Shown here: positions 1 to 5,122 of the stretch, in pieces | Numbering within the stretch: position 1 is the stretch's first letter | Layout: each line of letters starts with the position of its first letter | DNA from: DATAEE01 sp036257535 | GTDB taxonomy: Bacteria; Acidobacteriota; Vicinamibacteria; Vicinamibacterales; 2-12-FULL-66-21 | Direction: 5' to 3' | Assembly (NCBI GenBank): GCA_036257535.1 | Contig: DATAFJ010000135.1 | Location: 1 to 5,122, forward strand | DNA: 5,122 nucleotides | Made by a program: the position numbers and the translations under genes | The notes under the pieces: generated by a model | The model's database searches: none | Told to the model about the DNA's origin: nothing | Seen by the model: the letters and a program-made list of their open reading frames with translations, nothing else

Positions 1-338
1 ATGCGCAATCACCGGGGCGAGCTTGCCGAATGCTCCCAGTCGAACCTCTTCATCGTCCGGGGCGGTGCTGCACTGACGCCGCCGCTTGCGGCTGGCCTTC
101 TTCCGGGCATCACGCGGGAGTTCGTCTTCGAGCTAGGCGCGGAGGAAGGAATACCCGTGCGCGAGTCGACACTACGCCTGGAGGACCTGCTTGGCGCCGA
201 CGAGGCGTTCATCACCAGCACCACGCGAAACATCACGCCGGTCGTGCGCGTCGGAGATCAGATGATAGGAGCCGGGAAACCGGGCCCCGTTACCGCGAGG
301 CTCATCGCGGCGTTTCGATCGAAGGCCCAGCGAGCCAC

Positions 339-363
<25 letters not shown>
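1..363 (+). CDS. Class IV PLP-dependent aminotransferase (branched-chain / D-amino acid / ADC lyase type), C-terminal part
   Basis: This is the last 120 codons of a fold-type IV aminotransferase, open at the left edge of the window. The ATG at base 1 is probably an internal methionine, because the family's N-terminal domain and its PLP-binding lysine lie upstream, outside the window. Visible family motifs, in order by residue of the fragment: GELAECSQSN (6-15), where Glu10 is in the position that contacts the PLP pyridine nitrogen; TPPL (26-29); GLLPGITR (32-39), the loop that binds the cofactor phosphate; DEAFITSTTRNITPV (67-81), the second phosphate/substrate loop; and GKPGPVT near the end. 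Members transaminate branched-chain amino acids or D-amino acids, or act as aminodeoxychorismate lyase, and are cytosolic. The visible half does not separate these, so no symbol is given. The gene ends in TAA and converges on gcvP with a 25-bp overlap. The family call is secure; the substrate is unknown. Confidence 0.9.
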
Positions 364-3271
<2,908 letters not shown>

Positions 3272-3275
<4 letters not shown>

Positions 3276-3643
3276 TTTGCGAAGTCCGCGTACTGCGGGC
3301 CGTCCAGCAGGCTCGACGTCTCACCCGGATCGTCGAGACGCAGCCGGATCATCCACGTATTGTGCGGATCTTTGTTGATAGTCTCCGGGCTGTCCGGCAG
3401 AGAACTGTTGACGGAGATCACCTCGCCCGACGCCGGGCTGAAAAGCTCCGAGACGGCCTTGACCGATTCAATCGTGCCGAACGACTCGCCCTGCTTGACC
3501 TTGCGTCCGACCTCCGGCAGCTCGACGTAGACGACGTCGCCGAGCTGCTTTTGAGCGTAGTCCGTAATGCCCACTTCGGCTTCGGCGCCTGCGAGGCGAA
3601 TCCACTCGTGGTCCTTCGTGTACTTGCGGTCCGCCGGGTACAT
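3272..3643 (-). CDS. gcvH: Glycine cleavage system H-protein (lipoyl carrier)
   Basis: GcvH shuttles intermediates between P-, T- and L-proteins on a lipoyl-lysine swinging arm. The 123-residue length is typical (about 120-130). The start KYTKDHEWIR (7-16) is the family hallmark, followed by VGITDYAQKQLGDVVYVELP (24-43) and the lipoylation site GTIESVKAVSEL (56-67), with Lys62 as the predicted modified residue. The C-terminal INKDPHNTWMIRL fits the usual IN-x-DP...W-M pattern, though the common Gly-Glu-Gly before the Trp is replaced by His-Asn-Thr. The ATG is chosen because the conserved N-terminus starts within a few residues of it and a strong GGAGGAG lies 10 nt upstream. The gene is between gcvT (6-bp gap) and gcvP (ATGA overlap). 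No lipoate ligase or octanoyltransferase is in the window, so lipoylation must be provided from elsewhere. Confidence 0.98.
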
Positions 3644-3649
3644 GGTGCT

Positions 3650-4801
3650 TCAGCTCCTCCGAGCGTCGATCGATCCGGGGGCCCCTGCCTCCCGGAGCCT
3701 CTTGTAGAACGGAAGCGGCACGACCCGCGCGCGCACGCGGCGTCCGCGAATGTCGATCTCTATCGTCCCGCCGGCCGCGGTACGATCCGCTGGAACGTAG
3801 GCCATGCCGATTGCTTTTTTCAGGAACGGCGTCTGGGTACCGCTCGTCACGTGGCCGGCTTTCGTTCCGTCGATGAACACTTCGTGGCCGTGCCGCGCGA
3901 TTCCACGGTCTTCGACTTCGAAGCCCACCAGCTTGCGTGCGACGCCTTCCGCCTGCTGACGGCGAAGCGGATCGGCACCGATAAAGTCCGCCTTGTTCCA
4001 TCCGACGATCCATCCGAGGTCGGCCTCGAGGACGGATGTCGTCTCGTCGATGTCGCTGCCGTACAGCCGCATGGCGGCTTCGAGCCGCAGCGTATCGCGC
4101 GCGCCGAGCCCGCACGGGATCATGCCCGCGGCGCGGCCGGCGCTCAAAAGCGCGTCCCAGAGCCGCTCCGCCGCCTGCGGCGGGGCGAAGATCTCGAATC
4201 CGTCCTCACCCGTGTAACCGGTTCTCGAGATCGTCGTCCGCACGCCGGCCACTTCTCCGGTCGCGAACCAATAGTATTTGAGGCTCGCGAGATCCACGCC
4301 GGTCAGCGGCTGAACGATCTCGCGCGCCGCGGGACCCTGCACGGCGAGCAGCGCGTATCTCGCGCTGTTGTTGACGGCCACCGCGTCGCCGGCCGGTTTG
4401 ATCTGTTCGGCGATCCAGCGATAGTCCTTGTCGATGTTCCCGGCGTTTACGACCAGCAGGAAGTGCTCCGGCGCCAGGCGATACACGAGCAGGTCGTCAA
4501 CGAACGTGCCTTGCGGCGTCGTCAGGGCCGAGTACTGCGCCTGGCCGACCGCAAGCTTGGAGGCGTCGTTCGACGAGATACGCTGGACGGCGACGAGCGC
4601 ATCCGCACCAGCGAGCTCGATCTCCCCCATATGGCTGACGTCGAACAGCCCGGCGCGCGTCCGCACCGCCACATGCTCGTCGACGATGCCGCTGTATTCG
4701 ACGGGCATGTCCCAGCCGCCGAAGTCGACCATGCGGGCGCCGAGCGATCGATGACGCGACGAGAGTGGAGTCTGCTTTAAGGGCGCGGCCGCGGAGGGCA
4801 C
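3650..4801 (-). CDS. gcvT: Aminomethyltransferase, glycine cleavage system T-protein
   Basis: GcvT releases ammonia from aminomethyl-lipoyl H-protein and transfers the one-carbon unit to tetrahydrofolate, giving 5,10-methylene-THF. The 383 residues are slightly more than the usual 360-375, from a short N-terminal lead and a C-terminal tail (about 371-383). Motifs: LGARMVDFGGWDMPVEY (20-36), DEHVAVRTRAGLFDVSHMGE (41-60), the VDDLLVYR segment (101-108) containing the family's catalytic aspartate, SRTGYTGEDGFEIF (192-205), GLGARDTLRLEAAMRLYG (231-248) and the C-terminal RARVVPLPFY (357-366). The start is GTG: an in-frame TAG lies six codons upstream of it, and the next in-frame ATG (codon 24) is already inside the conserved GARMVDF block. 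The only SD-like bases (GAGG) sit 2 nt from the GTG, too close for normal use, so the start may be leaderless. It is the first gene of the operon. A paralogous folate-binding YgfZ-type protein or dimethylglycine dehydrogenase domain is excluded by the close family match and the gcvH/gcvP neighbours. Confidence 0.97.
   Translation of the reverse strand: MPSAAAPLKQTPLSSRHRSLGARMVDFGGWDMPVEYSGIVDEHVAVRTRAGLFDVSHMGEIELAGADALVAVQRISSNDASKLAVGQAQYSALTTPQGTFVDDLLVYRLAPEHFLLVVNAGNIDKDYRWIAEQIKPAGDAVAVNNSARYALLAVQGPAAREIVQPLTGVDLASLKYYWFATGEVAGVRTTISRTGYTGEDGFEIFAPPQAAERLWDALLSAGRAAGMIPCGLGARDTLRLEAAMRLYGSDIDETTSVLEADLGWIVGWNKADFIGADPLRRQQAEGVARKLVGFEVEDRGIARHGHEVFIDGTKAGHVTSGTQTPFLKKAIGMAYVPADRTAAGGTIEIDIRGRRVRARVVPLPFYKRLREAGAPGSIDARRS
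3654..3660 (-). promoter_or_regulatory. Ribosome binding site of gcvH, embedded in the end of gcvT
   Basis: On the minus strand GGAGGAG lies 10 nt before the gcvH ATG. These bases are also the last codons of gcvT (CGG AGG AGC TGA, reading Arg-Arg-Ser-stop). Ribosomes finishing gcvT therefore end on the gcvH initiation region, which favours termination-reinitiation. It is the only strong Shine-Dalgarno in the operon and supports the chosen gcvH start. Confidence 0.85.
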
Positions 4802-4810
4802 AACCTCATC

Positions 4811-4839
4811 AAGGTACTATGGCGGGCTGGGAGGGTCAA
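4811..4839 (-). promoter_or_regulatory. Candidate sigma70-type promoter for gcvTHP
   Basis: On the minus strand TTGACC (4834-4839) resembles a -35 box and is followed after exactly 17 nt by TACCTT (4811-4816), which fits the TANNNT form of a -10 box but matches TATAAT at only three positions. The GTG of gcvT begins 9 nt after TACCTT, so transcription from this promoter would start within a few bases of the start codon and leave almost no 5' leader. An alternative -10, CATAGT, matches better (4 of 6) but would be only 12 nt from the -35, which is too short. The prediction rests on pattern match and position, so confidence is moderate to low. Confidence 0.4.
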
Positions 4840-4882
4840 GAAAAGCGCGCGCCGGCGAGCGCGTGCGACCGCCGGCGCGTCG
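4838..4882 (-). terminator. Rho-independent terminator of the upstream membrane-protein gene
   Basis: On the minus strand CGCGCCGGCG (4870-4879) and its exact complement CGCCGGCGCG (4848-4857) form a perfect 10-bp all-G/C stem around a 12-nt loop (4858-4869). A bulged A at 4880 allows two more pairs (4881-4882 with 4846-4847). The stem is followed by TTTTCTT (4838-4844), giving the U-rich tail. It starts 5 bp after the TAA at 4888-4890. On the plus strand the hairpin has no T tract after it, so it acts in one direction only. It insulates gcvTHP from upstream transcription, and its T tract shares two bases with the candidate -35 box. Confidence 0.85.
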
Positions 4883-4887
4883 AGCGT

Positions 4888-5122
4888 TTATGAAGGTCCG
4901 AAACGCCAGGTCATCCAACCGACTGCGACTGAGAGTGCGAGCGTTCCGAAGAACCACGTAGTAAACGATTTGCCGAGCAGCAGGTGCTCGTGAATCCACT
5001 CCCGCTCGGCCAGCCAGGCCGCCATCGCCATCCCGAAAAAGCCGGCAGCGCCCTGAAATTGCCATGGGCCGCCTGCGACGCCGACCGCCGTATAGCCCAG
5101 AAACTGGGCTCCGAGGATCGCC
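4888..5122 (-). CDS. C-terminal part of an integral membrane protein of unknown function
   Basis: This is an open frame entering from the right edge and ending in TAA; its start is outside the window, so only the last 77 residues are visible. They are strongly hydrophobic with two or three likely membrane segments: about 1-19 (begins AILGAQFLGY), about 23-38 (GAAGFFGMAMAAWL) and about 54-72 (TTWFFGTLALSVAVGW). A polar linker (AEREWIHEH, 38-46) separates the second and third, and the protein ends in a short tail, RFGPS. The membrane-like composition, the terminator starting just 5 bp after the stop and the consistent GC-rich third codon positions support a real gene. I do not recognise the family, and no catalytic motif is visible. 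It runs in the same direction as gcvTHP but is probably a separate transcription unit. Confidence 0.75.
   Translation of the reverse strand, partial: AILGAQFLGYTAVGVAGGPWQFQGAAGFFGMAMAAWLAEREWIHEHLLLGKSFTTWFFGTLALSVAVGWMTWRFGPS

Noticed and set aside
3362..4780. Long plus-strand open frame (472 codons) opposite gcvT and gcvH
   Set aside because: It lies antisense to two genes with unmistakable family motifs. Its protein is rich in Arg, Asp and Val with no recognisable domain, as expected from the complement of GC-biased codons.
4802..4887. Possible glycine riboswitch or attenuator ahead of gcvT
   Set aside because: The only structure is the GC-rich hairpin with a T tract immediately after the upstream stop codon. 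There is no space for an aptamer, and I see none of the conserved glycine-aptamer sequence, so an ordinary terminator explains it.
4817..5065. Minus-strand 82-codon frame starting with ATG
   Set aside because: It reads through the terminator hairpin and gives an Arg-rich sequence, while the overlapping frame ending at 4888 gives a coherent hydrophobic membrane protein.

Overview
This window is a compact, GC-rich bacterial chromosomal segment. Most of it (339-4801, minus strand) is a complete glycine cleavage operon in the order gcvT-gcvH-gcvP. These encode three of the four components of the glycine cleavage system: T-protein (aminomethyltransferase), H-protein (lipoyl carrier) and a full-length single-chain P-protein (glycine decarboxylase). 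The fourth component, L-protein (dihydrolipoyl dehydrogenase), and the lipoylation enzymes are not here and must be encoded elsewhere.

Layout. At the left edge, 1-363 (+) is the C-terminal part of a class IV PLP-dependent aminotransferase. It converges on gcvP, and the two coding ends overlap by 25 bp (339-363). gcvP (339-3275), gcvH (3272-3643) and gcvT (3650-4801) follow on the minus strand, packed tightly: gcvH and gcvP share an ATGA junction, and gcvT and gcvH are 6 bp apart with the gcvH ribosome binding site inside the end of gcvT. The 86-bp gap at 4802-4887 holds a strong intrinsic terminator for the gene upstream and a promoter-like sequence for gcvT. At the right edge, 4888-5122 (-) is the C-terminus of an unrecognised membrane protein that enters from outside the window.

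How the genes work together. P-protein decarboxylates glycine and loads the aminomethyl group on the lipoyl arm of H-protein. T-protein moves the one-carbon unit to tetrahydrofolate and releases ammonia. The tight coupling suits co-ordinated production of the three proteins. I see no glycine riboswitch ahead of gcvT, and there is no room for one.

Organism. The GC-rich sequence, strong G/C bias at third codon positions (which opens long spurious antisense frames), the gcvT-H-P order with single-chain P-protein and the tight packing suggest a high-GC Gram-negative type bacterium. Acidobacteriota or a proteobacterium-like soil lineage is possible, but the sequence alone does not settle it. I found no mobile element, CRISPR array, tRNA or rRNA and no sign of recent transfer. 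This looks like an ordinary housekeeping region, and I found no undescribed system. The most interesting local detail is the terminator/promoter arrangement and the possibly leaderless GTG start of gcvT.
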